Below are positions 19,338 through 28,198 of a DNA stretch of 64,000 bases, in pieces (the stretch's first letter is position 1; each line of letters opens with the position of its first letter). The stretch comes from Comamonadaceae bacterium (lineage in GTDB: Bacteria > Pseudomonadota > Gammaproteobacteria > Burkholderiales > Burkholderiaceae_C), in the NCBI GenBank assembly GCA_947451385.1, contig CANFYZ010000001.1:1-64000 (forward strand), written 5' to 3'. The translations under genes were made by a program, and so were the position numbers. The notes under the pieces were generated by a model that saw only the letters and a list, made by a program, of their open reading frames with translations, searched no databases and had not been told where the DNA came from.

Positions 19338-20258
19338 TCAAATCGGGTCCCAGCTGAAGACATCGCCGGAACGCTCCAAATCAAAAAAGCTGGCCTTCAG
19401 CGCCGGCATGGCCTGGTCCAGCACAGACTGCGGTGTCCAACCCTCGCTGCGGTGCACCGAGCGCACCGGCCGCGGTTGGCTCATCAAAAAGATTTCGTTG
19501 TTACGCACCGCAAACACCTGGCCGTTGACATGGCTTGCGGCTTCGCTGGCCAGGGCCACCGCCAAGGGCGCGATCTTGGCCGGGGTCATCTGCTTGATGC
19601 GCTCGACCCGCGCTTGTTCTTCGGGCGTGTCGGTCGGGATCGAGCCGATCATGCGGCTCCAGGCAAAAGGCGAAATGCAGTTGGAGCGTACATTGAACTT
19701 CTGCATGTCCAGCGCAATCGACTTGGACAAAGCGGTGATGCCCATCTTGGCCGCCGAATAATTGGCCTGGCCAAAATTGCCCACCAAACCCGAGGTGGAG
19801 GTCATGTGAATGAAGTTGCCGCTCTCTTGCTCTTTGAAATGTGGGGCCGCGGCCCGGCTGACATAAAAGCCGCCATACAAATGCACTTTCAGCACCGCGT
19901 CCCATTCGTCCACGCTCATCTTGTGAAAGAAGCGGTCGCGCAAAATGCCCGCGTTGTTCACCACCACGTCGATGCGGCCAAAGTGGTCCACCGCGGTTTG
20001 CACAATGCGCGCAGCGCTTTGCGCGTCCGACACGCTGTCGGTGTTGGCCACCGCCTCACCGCCCAGGGCATGGATCTCGTCGACCACTTTTTGCGCCGGG
20101 CCCGCGTCATGGCCTTCGCCCGACACCGACGCACCGATGTCGTTGACCACCAACTTGGCCCCTTCGCGCGCCATGGCCAGGGCAATATCGCGCCCAATGC
20201 CGCCGCCGGCCCCGGTGACCACCACCACTTTGCCGTGGACCAAACCTGCTGTACTCAT
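19338..20258 (-). CDS. SDR family oxidoreductase
   Basis: KVVVVTGAGGGIGRDIALAMAREGAKLVVND; NNAGILRDRFFHKM; YSAAKMGI. Confidence 0.93.
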   Translation of the reverse strand: MSTAGLVHGKVVVVTGAGGGIGRDIALAMAREGAKLVVNDIGASVSGEGHDAGPAQKVVDEIHALGGEAVANTDSVSDAQSAARIVQTAVDHFGRIDVVVNNAGILRDRFFHKMSVDEWDAVLKVHLYGGFYVSRAAAPHFKEQESGNFIHMTSTSGLVGNFGQANYSAAKMGITALSKSIALDMQKFNVRSNCISPFAWSRMIGSIPTDTPEEQARVERIKQMTPAKIAPLAVALASEAASHVNGQVFAVRNNEIFLMSQPRPVRSVHRSEGWTPQSVLDQAMPALKASFFDLERSGDVFSWDPI

Positions 20259-21985
20259 GTTCTCTCTCTCCTGTCGGGGTTGGCGCCCAATCGGGCGTGT
20301 TCATCTTCTTGCAATTGACGCCACATGATCTTGCCGGTGCCCGACTTGGGCAGGCTGTCCATGAAGCGCACCACGCGCGGCGCCTTGTACACCGCCATGT
20401 GCTGGCGACTCCAGTCCACGATGTCTTGGGCCGCGACGCGGTCTTTGAACTCGGGCTTGAGCACCAAAAGCGCCATCACGGTCTCGCCGCGCTTGGCATC
20501 GGGCAGCGAAATAACGCAGGCCTCGTGCACCGCCGGGTGGCTGTACAAGGTGTTTTCCACCTCGGCCGGCCAGACCTTCAGGCCTGACGCGTTGATCATG
20601 CGTTTGAGCCGATCGCGCATGAAAAAGTAACCTTCTTCATCGACCAGGGCCAGATCGCCGGTACGGAAAAAACGCTGTCCATCCAACTCAATGAATGCCG
20701 CCTGATCGGCCTCGGGGTTGCGCCAGTAGCCCCGCATGACTTGCGCGCCCCGGGTCACCAACTCGCCCACCTCGCCCTGGGGCAGCTCTTGCAAGGTCTC
20801 GGGGTCGATGATGCGTGAATCCACGCCCTGCGTCGGCACGCCCAGGCACTGGCGTTTGCCACGCGCCACCGGGTTGGCGTGCAAAAACGCGGCGGTCTCT
20901 GACAGGCCATAGGCTTCGTTGTAGGACAGACCGAACTTGTCAAACAGCATCTGCGCCACGGCCTCGGGCATGGCCGCGCCGCCGCCCGACAGCAGCGCCA
21001 GACTCGACAAGTCGCTGGTTTGCGCGCTGGGCTGGGCAAAAAAATCAATCACCATGGCCGGTGGCGCGGTCCACACTGTGACGCGGTAGCGCGCCACTAA
21101 GGCCACCGCTTGGGCCGCGTCCCAGCGCGGCATCATGACCACCGTGCCGCCCAGCGTCATTGGCATGTTCATGCCGTTTTGCATGCCCAGCATGTGGAAC
21201 AGCGGCGCGACACACAAGAACACCGCATCGGCATGCAAACCGCGCCAGACTTGCGAGCCGATGTTGGAGGCCAGCACAGTTTGGTGCGTGTGGCAGCAGC
21301 CTTTGGGGTGACCGGTGGTGCCCGAGGTATAGGGCAACACCGCCAGATCGGTCGGCTGCGCGGCATCGGGCACGTGGTCAGGGCCGGCGTGCAGCGCCTG
21401 CTCGAACGCCAACAAGCCCGGCCCCTGCAATGTGGCGAAAGGCGCACGCATGGCGGGGGGCAAGCTCTGCACGCCGCTGGCGCTCAGGCCGTCGGTGTAG
21501 GCGTGGACCAGCAATCCCCGCAACGCGCCTTCTTCCACTTGCTCTTGCGCCTGCGCATCTGGCCCTGCATCGATCAAAGGCTGCACCTGCGGCAGCAGTT
21601 CCTGCGCCACGCAGGCCACGCGCGCGCCGCTGTTGGCGGCGAAATACCGCACCTCGGCCAAGGTGCTCATCGGATTCACCGGCACCACCACCGCGCCCAA
21701 GCGCAACACCGCAAAAAACGTGATGACAAACTGCGGGCAGTTCTGGCTGACCAGCAACACCCGGTCGCCATGCGCCACCCCCAGTTGCTGCTGCAAATAA
21801 GCGGCCACCGCGCCGATCTGCTGCTGCAGCTCACGGTAGCTGATGATCCGCTCGGCAAAAATCAGCGCCGCTTTGTCGGGGTAGCGCTGCGCGGCGGTGT
21901 CGACAAAATGGTTCAGCGTGACCTGCGGCACCCGCAATGCATGGGGCACGCCCGGTGGCCAGTGTTGTTTGTGCAATAGCGTCAT
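20255..21985 (-). CDS. AMP-dependent acyl-CoA synthetase (long/medium-chain type)
   Basis: VLPYTSGTTGHPKGCCHTHQTVL; FRTGDLALVDEEGYFFMRDRLKRMINASGLKVWPAEVE. Confidence 0.93.
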   Translation of the reverse strand: MTLLHKQHWPPGVPHALRVPQVTLNHFVDTAAQRYPDKAALIFAERIISYRELQQQIGAVAAYLQQQLGVAHGDRVLLVSQNCPQFVITFFAVLRLGAVVVPVNPMSTLAEVRYFAANSGARVACVAQELLPQVQPLIDAGPDAQAQEQVEEGALRGLLVHAYTDGLSASGVQSLPPAMRAPFATLQGPGLLAFEQALHAGPDHVPDAAQPTDLAVLPYTSGTTGHPKGCCHTHQTVLASNIGSQVWRGLHADAVFLCVAPLFHMLGMQNGMNMPMTLGGTVVMMPRWDAAQAVALVARYRVTVWTAPPAMVIDFFAQPSAQTSDLSSLALLSGGGAAMPEAVAQMLFDKFGLSYNEAYGLSETAAFLHANPVARGKRQCLGVPTQGVDSRIIDPETLQELPQGEVGELVTRGAQVMRGYWRNPEADQAAFIELDGQRFFRTGDLALVDEEGYFFMRDRLKRMINASGLKVWPAEVENTLYSHPAVHEACVISLPDAKRGETVMALLVLKPEFKDRVAAQDIVDWSRQHMAVYKAPRVVRFMDSLPKSGTGKIMWRQLQEDEHARLGANPDRRERT

Positions 21986-21986
21986 G

Positions 21987-23168
21987 TCAGAGTTTTCGCG
22001 AGATCAACTCTTTCATCACCTCGCTGGTACCGCCATAAATACGGTAAACCCGCGTGTCCACATAGGCGCGGGTGATCGGGTACTCCATCATGTAGCCATA
22101 GCCGCCGTAGAGTTGCAGCAACTCGTCCAGCGCCTTGCTCAGCTCTTCGGTGCAATACAACTTGGCGATGGCACCCTCCTCCACCGTCAGGCGGCGGCGC
22201 AGATGCTCGGCCAGGTACTGGTCCACCATCATGCGCACGGCGGTGGTCCGGGCCTTGATCTCGGCCAGCTTGAAGCGGGTGTTCTGAAAATCAAACAGCG
22301 GCTGGCCAAACACCACACGCTCTTTGGTGTAGCGCACCGTCTCTTGCAACATGGCTTCCATCTTGGCGGCAGCACCCAGTGCAATCACAAAGCGCTCCTG
22401 CGCCAGTTCTTGCATCAAATACACAAAGCCTTTGTTCTCTTCGCCCAGCACATTGCTGACGGGCACGCGCACATCGTCGAAAAAAAGCTCGGCGGTGTCG
22501 GCCGCTTGCTGACCCATTTTGTCGAGCTTGCGGCCTTTGCGGAATCCGGCGCGGTCGGCCTCCACCAATATCAATGACACGCCCTTGGCCCCCAACTCGG
22601 GTTGGGTCTTGGCCACCACCACCACCAGGTCGCAGTTCAGGCCGTTCGAGATGAAGGTCTTGGCGCCGTTGATGACGTACTCGTCCCCCTCGCGCCGGGC
22701 CGTGGTGCGGATGGCTTTGAGGTCGCTGCCCGCGCCAGGCTCGCTCATCGCGATCGCCAAAATCACCTCGCCGGTGGCGCAGCGCGGCAGCCATTGCTGC
22801 TTTTGTGCCTCGGTACCCAAGCGCGCGAGATAGGGCGCGACCACGTCCGAATGCAGGCCAAAGCCCAAACCCGAAACGCCAGAGCGCGCGATCTCTTCGA
22901 CGATCACCGCCGCATGACCGAAATCACCGCCCGCGCCGCCCCACTGCGGGTCCAGGGTGGTGCAGAGCAAACCTTCACGACCGGCTTTGAGCCAGGTCTC
23001 GCGGTCCACTTTGCCGTCCGCATCCCACTGCGCTTGGCGTGGCAGGCATTCACGTTCTAAAAAGCGCCGAATGGTCTCGCGCAGCATCTCGTGGTCTTCG
23101 CGAAAGACCGTGCGCGGAAAAGTCAGCACGCTGTCTGGGTTCAGGGTCGAACTCATGACCGAACTCAC
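21987..23168 (-). CDS. Acyl-CoA dehydrogenase
   Basis: IAMSEPGAGSDLKAIRTTARREGDEYVINGAKTFISNG; YGGYGYMMEYPITRAYVDTRVYRIYGGTSEVMKELI. Confidence 0.94.
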   Translation of the reverse strand: MSSVMSSTLNPDSVLTFPRTVFREDHEMLRETIRRFLERECLPRQAQWDADGKVDRETWLKAGREGLLCTTLDPQWGGAGGDFGHAAVIVEEIARSGVSGLGFGLHSDVVAPYLARLGTEAQKQQWLPRCATGEVILAIAMSEPGAGSDLKAIRTTARREGDEYVINGAKTFISNGLNCDLVVVVAKTQPELGAKGVSLILVEADRAGFRKGRKLDKMGQQAADTAELFFDDVRVPVSNVLGEENKGFVYLMQELAQERFVIALGAAAKMEAMLQETVRYTKERVVFGQPLFDFQNTRFKLAEIKARTTAVRMMVDQYLAEHLRRRLTVEEGAIAKLYCTEELSKALDELLQLYGGYGYMMEYPITRAYVDTRVYRIYGGTSEVMKELISRKL

Positions 23169-23992
23169 GGACGACCGCCGCCGCAGACCAACACCTGGCC
23201 GCTGACATAGTTGGATTCAGGAATGCAGAACATGTACACCGCACCCGCCGCCTCTTCAGGCGTGCCGCCCCGGCCCAAGGGAATGGTGGCTTCGGCCGCT
23301 TTCAAGCGCTCCGGCTGCACGCCGACGGCGATGGTGCGCCCGCCAATGTCCACGCTGGCGTTGCCCGAGGTCAGTGATTGCGTCAGGCGGGTCATGATCA
23401 GACCAAAGGCCACGCTGTTGACGTTGACCTTGTAGCGCCCCCATTCTTTGGCCATGGCGCGCGTCAATCCGTTGATACCGGCCTTGGCGGTGGCGTAATT
23501 GGCTTGGCCGGCGTTGCCGTACACGCCCGAGGTGGACGAGATATTCACCACTTTGCGGAACACCGGCGTGCCCGCTTCGGCCTCGCGCTTGGCCGCATCG
23601 CGGATGAAATCGGAGGCCGCGCGCAAGATTCGAAACGGCGCGGTCAGGTGCACCGCCAAAATGTCTTCCCACTGCGCGTCGGTCATCTTTTGGATCACGT
23701 TGTCCCAGGTGTAGCCAGCGTTGTTGACGATGATGTCGATGCCGCCAAAGTTGTCGAGCGCGGTCTTGACAAAGCGATCGCCAAAGTCCGCCTCGGTCAC
23801 GCTGCCGATGCAGGCCACCGCTTGTCCGCCCGCAGCCAAGATATCGGCCACGGTGTGTTCTGCGGGTTCAGCGTCCAGGTCGTTGATGACCAGTCGCGCG
23901 CCTTCGCTGGCGAGTTTGAGTGCAATTTCACGGCCAATGCCACGGCCAGAGCCGGACACCAAAGCCACTTTGCCTTCGAGTTTGCGAGTCAT
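23165..23992 (-). CDS. SDR family oxidoreductase (3-hydroxyacyl-CoA dehydrogenase-like)
   Basis: MTRKLEGKVALVSGSGRGIGREIALKLASEGARLVINDLD; start refined to internal Met. Confidence 0.92.
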   Translation of the reverse strand: MTRKLEGKVALVSGSGRGIGREIALKLASEGARLVINDLDAEPAEHTVADILAAGGQAVACIGSVTEADFGDRFVKTALDNFGGIDIIVNNAGYTWDNVIQKMTDAQWEDILAVHLTAPFRILRAASDFIRDAAKREAEAGTPVFRKVVNISSTSGVYGNAGQANYATAKAGINGLTRAMAKEWGRYKVNVNSVAFGLIMTRLTQSLTSGNASVDIGGRTIAVGVQPERLKAAEATIPLGRGGTPEEAAGAVYMFCIPESNYVSGQVLVCGGGRP

Positions 23993-24014
23993 GTGCAATC
24001 CTTTTAGAAATGGT

Positions 24015-24440
24015 TCAAGGCCAGGCCACCACGGCATCACCGGCCAGCTTGACTTGGCCTTCCGCGTTGGCGGTTGTCAGCGACAAGCGCACACGGCGCT
24101 CGCCATCGAGTTCGAATTTTTCGGTCACCACACCCGCGCAGGTGATGGTTTCGGCCACCTGGGTGATGGCGGCAAAGCGCACGCTGTAAGCGCGAATCGC
24201 GCTTTGCGGCACCCAGTTCGTCAGCACCCGAGCCAGCCAGGCCATGGACAACATGCCGTGCGCAAACACATCGGGCATGCCGGCGCTGCGCGCGAAATCA
24301 GAGTCCACGTGGATCGGGTTGTGGTCGCCCGACGCGCCGCAGTACAAGGCCAGGGCCAGGCGCGACAAGGGGGGCAGGGTGAGCGAGGGAATGGCGTCGC
24401 CCACAGTCAAAGCTTCATAGTTGGCAAGTGAATGGGTCAT
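24015..24440 (-). CDS. MaoC-type hydratase, catalytic half
   Basis: GASGDHNPIHVDSDFARSAGMPDVFAHGMLSMAW carries the hydratase motif. Confidence 0.9.
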   Translation of the reverse strand: MTHSLANYEALTVGDAIPSLTLPPLSRLALALYCGASGDHNPIHVDSDFARSAGMPDVFAHGMLSMAWLARVLTNWVPQSAIRAYSVRFAAITQVAETITCAGVVTEKFELDGERRVRLSLTTANAEGQVKLAGDAVVAWP

Positions 24441-24450
24441 GGTTCAGGCC

Positions 24451-24894
24451 TCAAGCGTTGCGCAACACGGTGACGGCACGCAAATCGGCCACATGCTCAC
24501 CGCGTTGGTTGCTGACACGGGTGATGCGCTCGACAAACTCCAGCGCGCCGCCTTTTTTGTCGTAAATGTCGGCAATGCGCTGCTCAAAGCGCAGCACATC
24601 ACCGGCATGCGCCATGCGGTGGTAGGTGAAGCCCTGCTCGCCATGCAGCAAGCGGCGGTAGTCCATGCCCAGCAGATTGCGGATGGCCGCCGGATCGGGC
24701 GACTCCATCTCCAGGCAGAACAAAAACGTGGGCGGCACCGGCAAGGCCGGGTGTCCGGCGGCGCGGGCGACGGCATCGTCCAAGTACACCGCATCGGTCT
24801 GCCCCGTGGCCTTGGCAAAAAAGCGCAAGCGCCCGGCCTCCACCGCCACCTCGAAAGCAGGCATGGTGTGGCCGATGTATTGGCGGTCGATCAT
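24451..24894 (-). CDS. FAS1-like/MaoC N-terminal-type dehydratase subunit
   Basis: VPPTFLFCLEMESPDPAAIRNLLGMDYRRLLHGEQGFTYHRMAHAGDVLRFEQRI. Confidence 0.88.
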   Translation of the reverse strand: MIDRQYIGHTMPAFEVAVEAGRLRFFAKATGQTDAVYLDDAVARAAGHPALPVPPTFLFCLEMESPDPAAIRNLLGMDYRRLLHGEQGFTYHRMAHAGDVLRFEQRIADIYDKKGGALEFVERITRVSNQRGEHVADLRAVTVLRNA

Positions 24895-24912
24895 GAGGCC
24901 TCCTGCCGAGCC

Positions 24913-24975
24913 GCCTCAAAGGAGGCCGCGCCCCCTCGGGGGGCAGTGAATACACGAAGTGATGAACGTGGGGGC
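24913..24975. repeat. REP-like intergenic element with two adjacent hairpins
   Basis: GCCTC-AAAG-GAGGC then GCCCCC-TC-GGGGGC followed by agtgaatacacgaagtgatgaacgtggggg. Confidence 0.5.
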
Positions 24976-24982
24976 ATGGTGT

Positions 24983-26176
24983 TCACACCTTTTGGTAGAG
25001 CGTGACCACGCAGGCCCCGCCCAAACCCAGGTTGTGTTGCAAAGCCAAGCGCGCGCCGTCCACCTGGCGCTGGTCGGCGCGGCCGCGCAATTGCGAGACC
25101 AGCTCATAGCACTGGGCCAAGCCGGTCGCGCCGAGCGGATGCCCCTTGGACAGCAGGCCGCCAGAGGGGTTGGTCACAATGCGCCCGCCATAGGTGTTGT
25201 CACCGTCCAGAATGAACTTTTCGGCGGTGCCCTCGGGCGTCAGGCCCAGGCCTTCGTAGGTGATGAGTTCGTTGGCGGTAAAGCAGTCGTGCAGCTCAAC
25301 CACGTCCAGGTCTTCCGGGCCAATGCCCGCGGCTTCGTAGACTTGTTTGGCGGCGTTGGCCGTCATGTCGTAACCCACCACGCGGCGCATGTCGTCGCTG
25401 TCAAAGGTGCTGGGCATGTCGGTGGTCATGGCCTGCGCGGCGATCACCACTTGCATGTCGAGCTTGTGTTTTTTGGCGAATTCGGCAGAGCAGACAATCG
25501 CTGCCGCCGCGCCGCAGGTGGGCGGGCAGCACTGGAACCGCGTCAACGGGCCAAACACCGTGGGCGAGGCCATGACTTCTTCGAGCGTCAGGGTTTGGCG
25601 AAACACCGCCAGCGGATTGCGCGCCGCATGCTGACGCGCCTTGACCGAAATGCGGCCAAACGTGTCGGGGCGTATGCCGTACTCTTTGATGTAGTCCAAA
25701 CCGGCTCCGCCAAAAAACTGCGCGGCGCGTGGCGCGCTGGGCTCCACGCCCTGGTGTTCGGCCATGGCCTGGGCAAAGCGGGTCATGGGCGAGGGCCGGT
25801 CGTCGTAAGCGCCCTTCAAAGCGCCGGGCACCATTTGCTCAAAGCCCAGGGCAATGGCACATTCGACCACGCCACTGGCCACCGCCTGGCGCGCCAAATA
25901 GAGCGCGCTCGAGCCGGTGGAGCAGTTGTTGTTGACGTTGAAAATCGGAATGCCGCTCAGGCCCACGCCGTAAATGGCGGCTTGCCCGGCGGTGGAGTCG
26001 CCGTACACATAGCCCACATAGGCTTGCTGCACCGCGTCGTAAGGCACGCCGGCATCGTCCAACGCCAGCTGGGCGGCGCGGGCCCCCATGGTGTTGTAGG
26101 ACTCGCTGGCCCCGGGCTTGGTGAATGGGATCATGCCCACGCCGACGACGTGGACGGGGCGCTGTTGAATGGCCAT
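24983..26176 (-). CDS. SCP2-type thiolase / acetyl-CoA acetyltransferase
   Basis: NVNNNCSTGSSALYLARQAV (Cys nucleophile), SKGHPLGATG, LGLGGACVVTLYQ. Confidence 0.93.
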   Translation of the reverse strand: MAIQQRPVHVVGVGMIPFTKPGASESYNTMGARAAQLALDDAGVPYDAVQQAYVGYVYGDSTAGQAAIYGVGLSGIPIFNVNNNCSTGSSALYLARQAVASGVVECAIALGFEQMVPGALKGAYDDRPSPMTRFAQAMAEHQGVEPSAPRAAQFFGGAGLDYIKEYGIRPDTFGRISVKARQHAARNPLAVFRQTLTLEEVMASPTVFGPLTRFQCCPPTCGAAAAIVCSAEFAKKHKLDMQVVIAAQAMTTDMPSTFDSDDMRRVVGYDMTANAAKQVYEAAGIGPEDLDVVELHDCFTANELITYEGLGLTPEGTAEKFILDGDNTYGGRIVTNPSGGLLSKGHPLGATGLAQCYELVSQLRGRADQRQVDGARLALQHNLGLGGACVVTLYQKV

Positions 26177-26195
26177 GGCTGTTCCTTGAATGGGT

Positions 26196-26216
26196 TCGAT
26201 ACGGGCACAGTATCGA
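26196..26216. promoter_or_regulatory. Inverted repeat TCGATAC-N7-GTATCGA upstream of the thiolase operon
   Basis: Direct reading. Confidence 0.45.
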
Positions 26217-26234
26217 GCCGCCGCAAGGCATTAC

Positions 26235-26274
26235 CAATCGCCAATCACCTCAAGTTGATTGGCAGAAAATGACA
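26235..26274 (-). promoter_or_regulatory. Candidate regulator site A (contains GCCAATCA-N8-TGATTGGC)
   Basis: Gapless ~40-nt similarity to 31022-31061 (30/40 by eye), both just upstream of minus-strand operons. Confidence 0.55.
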
Positions 26275-26440
26275 TTTTTAACGACCTGAGGGGAGCCCCT
26301 CGCCATGGAATCTCAGGGTCACCTGTTGGCCTGGGCTTATCCGTTGGGAGTGCGGATCGTTTTGTTGATTGAACAGTCATCTGACCCTGACTTGACTGCC
26401 TGCCGATTAAAATTTAACATTGTTGTAACAGGAGAAATTG

Positions 26441-26695
26441 ATGGAAATCGCAATCAGAACCATCGGCAACAGCAAAGGCGTGGTTCTGCCCAAACCGCTA
26501 CTGGCGCAAGCCGGGCTGGAGGATCAGGCAACCGCGAACATCGTAGTGGAGAACGGGCACATCATTTTGAGCAGACCCGCCAAGGCGGTTCGCGCAGGTT
26601 GGGCAGCGGCCGCTGCTGCTGTGGCAGCGCAGGGCGACGATGCCCTGCTGATGGGGGAGTTTGGCAACGCAGACGACGCGGATCTCAACTGGTGA
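26441..26695 (+). CDS. mazE: MazE/AbrB-type antitoxin
   Basis: MEIAIRTIGNSKGVVLPKPLLAQAGLEDQATANIVVENGHIILSRP; GGAG RBS upstream of the ATG. Confidence 0.9.
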   Translation: MEIAIRTIGNSKGVVLPKPLLAQAGLEDQATANIVVENGHIILSRPAKAVRAGWAAAAAAVAAQGDDALLMGEFGNADDADLNW

Positions 26696-27009
26696 AGCGC
26701 GGTGAAATTTGGTTGGTGAATCTGGACCCGACCCTCGGCAGCGAAATCCAGAAATCACGCCCCTGTGTGGTGGTGTCACCCGCAGAGTTGAACGACAGCC
26801 TGCTAACAGTGATCGTCGCCCCCATGACCTCCAAGGGCTTTGCAGCACCGTTCAGGTTACCGATCTCCCATGCCGGCACAAAAGGCCTGATTGTGCTGGA
26901 CCAACTGCGCACCGTCGATAAGGCGCGCTTGGTCAAAAAACTGGGCACGGTCTCTGCAAAGACGTTGACCGCCGTGTTGGTGACGCTGCAAGAAATATTT
27001 GCTGAATAA
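26692..27009 (+). CDS. mazF: MazF-type toxin endoribonuclease (GTG start)
   Basis: VKRGEIWLVNLDPTLGSEIQKSRPCVVVSPAELN...; 4-nt GTGA overlap with mazE. Confidence 0.9.
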   Translation: MKRGEIWLVNLDPTLGSEIQKSRPCVVVSPAELNDSLLTVIVAPMTSKGFAAPFRLPISHAGTKGLIVLDQLRTVDKARLVKKLGTVSAKTLTAVLVTLQEIFAE

Positions 27010-27045
27010 GGGCCTCGCGTGGGTTCCTGGCCAGCATGCCAGCGG

Positions 27046-28146
27046 TCATTCGCGGGTTGCGTCCACTTCCACCGGTTCGTTGTGCGCCTGCCGGTAAGCC
27101 CCCGGCGTCAAACCTGTCCAGCCTTTGAAGGCGCGGTGAAAGGTGCTGGCTTCTGAAAACCCGACCTTGGCCGCCACCTCCAGCAAGGGCAAATCGGTTT
27201 GCGTGAGGAACTCGACCGCCACGTCGCGGCGCAGCGCGTCTTTGATCAGCTGGTAGCCCTGCCCTTCGCGCTGCAAGCGGCGGCGCAGGGTTTGCGGCGT
27301 GGTCGCCAGCATCTGGCTGATGTCTTCCAGCGAAGGCATTTCTTCGGTCAGGTAACGGCGCAGCATGCGCCGTATGCGCTCGGTCATGCTGGCCTGGTCG
27401 CGGTATTTGACCAGCAGGCAGGCGGGGGCTTGCTGCAAAAATTCTTCCACGCTCTCCAGGTTTTGCACCACCGGCAAATCGAGCCATTTGGCGTCAAAGC
27501 GAAAGCCCCACTCCCCGTCTGTCGAGATGCGGATGCTGGCCTGAAACAGGCGTGAGGCATCGCTGCGGCGCATCGTCTCGTGGTCGGGGTAGACCACTTC
27601 GTTGACCGGGATGCGGCGCGCTGCCAACCAGCACATCACACCGTAGCCGAGAAACATGAACACCCGCACGGCATACACCTGGCGGGCGCTGAGCGCCTGC
27701 TTGGGGCTGAGGCGCACATAGGCCACGCCCGACTGCACCACCAGGCGCGGCACAAAGTCAGGCAACAGCGCATGGTAGTAACGCAGCCCGGCGCGCAAGG
27801 CCTCGCCGAGTTTGCGCTGGCCCACCAGCATGCGGCAGCAAGAGGCAAAAGTGCCCAGCGGCAAGGGCCCAGAACCCAGACCCCAAAACTCGTCGCGGTG
27901 GTGGCGCAGCAGCGCCGACATCAGACGAGCAAACTGCGCTTGCGTGACACGAGACAGCTCGGACTCCAGCAGGGCTTGTGAGATGCCGGCCCGCGCCAGC
28001 AGCACTGCGCGGTCTTCTTCGTCCTTCACGCCCAGCAGCATTTGCAGCACCTGATGCACAGCAATGGTGTGCGGACTGGGGGCTGGGGCAGAGGCGCGCA
28101 GGGCGGGTCGAAGTGAAGGAGGAGATGGGGTGCGGGGCATGGGCAA
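27046..28146 (-). CDS. AraC family regulator with N-terminal arabinose-binding-type domain
   Basis: C-terminal LPLLEVAAKVGFSEASTFHRAFKGWTGLTPGAYRQ. Confidence 0.92.
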   Translation of the reverse strand: MPMPRTPSPPSLRPALRASAPAPSPHTIAVHQVLQMLLGVKDEEDRAVLLARAGISQALLESELSRVTQAQFARLMSALLRHHRDEFWGLGSGPLPLGTFASCCRMLVGQRKLGEALRAGLRYYHALLPDFVPRLVVQSGVAYVRLSPKQALSARQVYAVRVFMFLGYGVMCWLAARRIPVNEVVYPDHETMRRSDASRLFQASIRISTDGEWGFRFDAKWLDLPVVQNLESVEEFLQQAPACLLVKYRDQASMTERIRRMLRRYLTEEMPSLEDISQMLATTPQTLRRRLQREGQGYQLIKDALRRDVAVEFLTQTDLPLLEVAAKVGFSEASTFHRAFKGWTGLTPGAYRQAHNEPVEVDATRE

Positions 28147-28175
28147 GCGGTTCAGACTGGCGCGGAATCGGTAGC

Positions 28176-28191
28176 GGTGGCCGCGGCCACC
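28176..28191. promoter_or_regulatory. 16-bp perfect palindrome GGTGGCCGCGGCCACC upstream of the AraC gene
   Basis: Direct reading. Confidence 0.4.
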
Positions 28192-28198
28192 ACAGCCC

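Noticed and set aside
26305-27009. 234-aa plus-strand ORF as a single protein
   Set aside because: Its N-terminal part is out of frame with mazE. Only the segment from the GTG at 26692 has MazF character.
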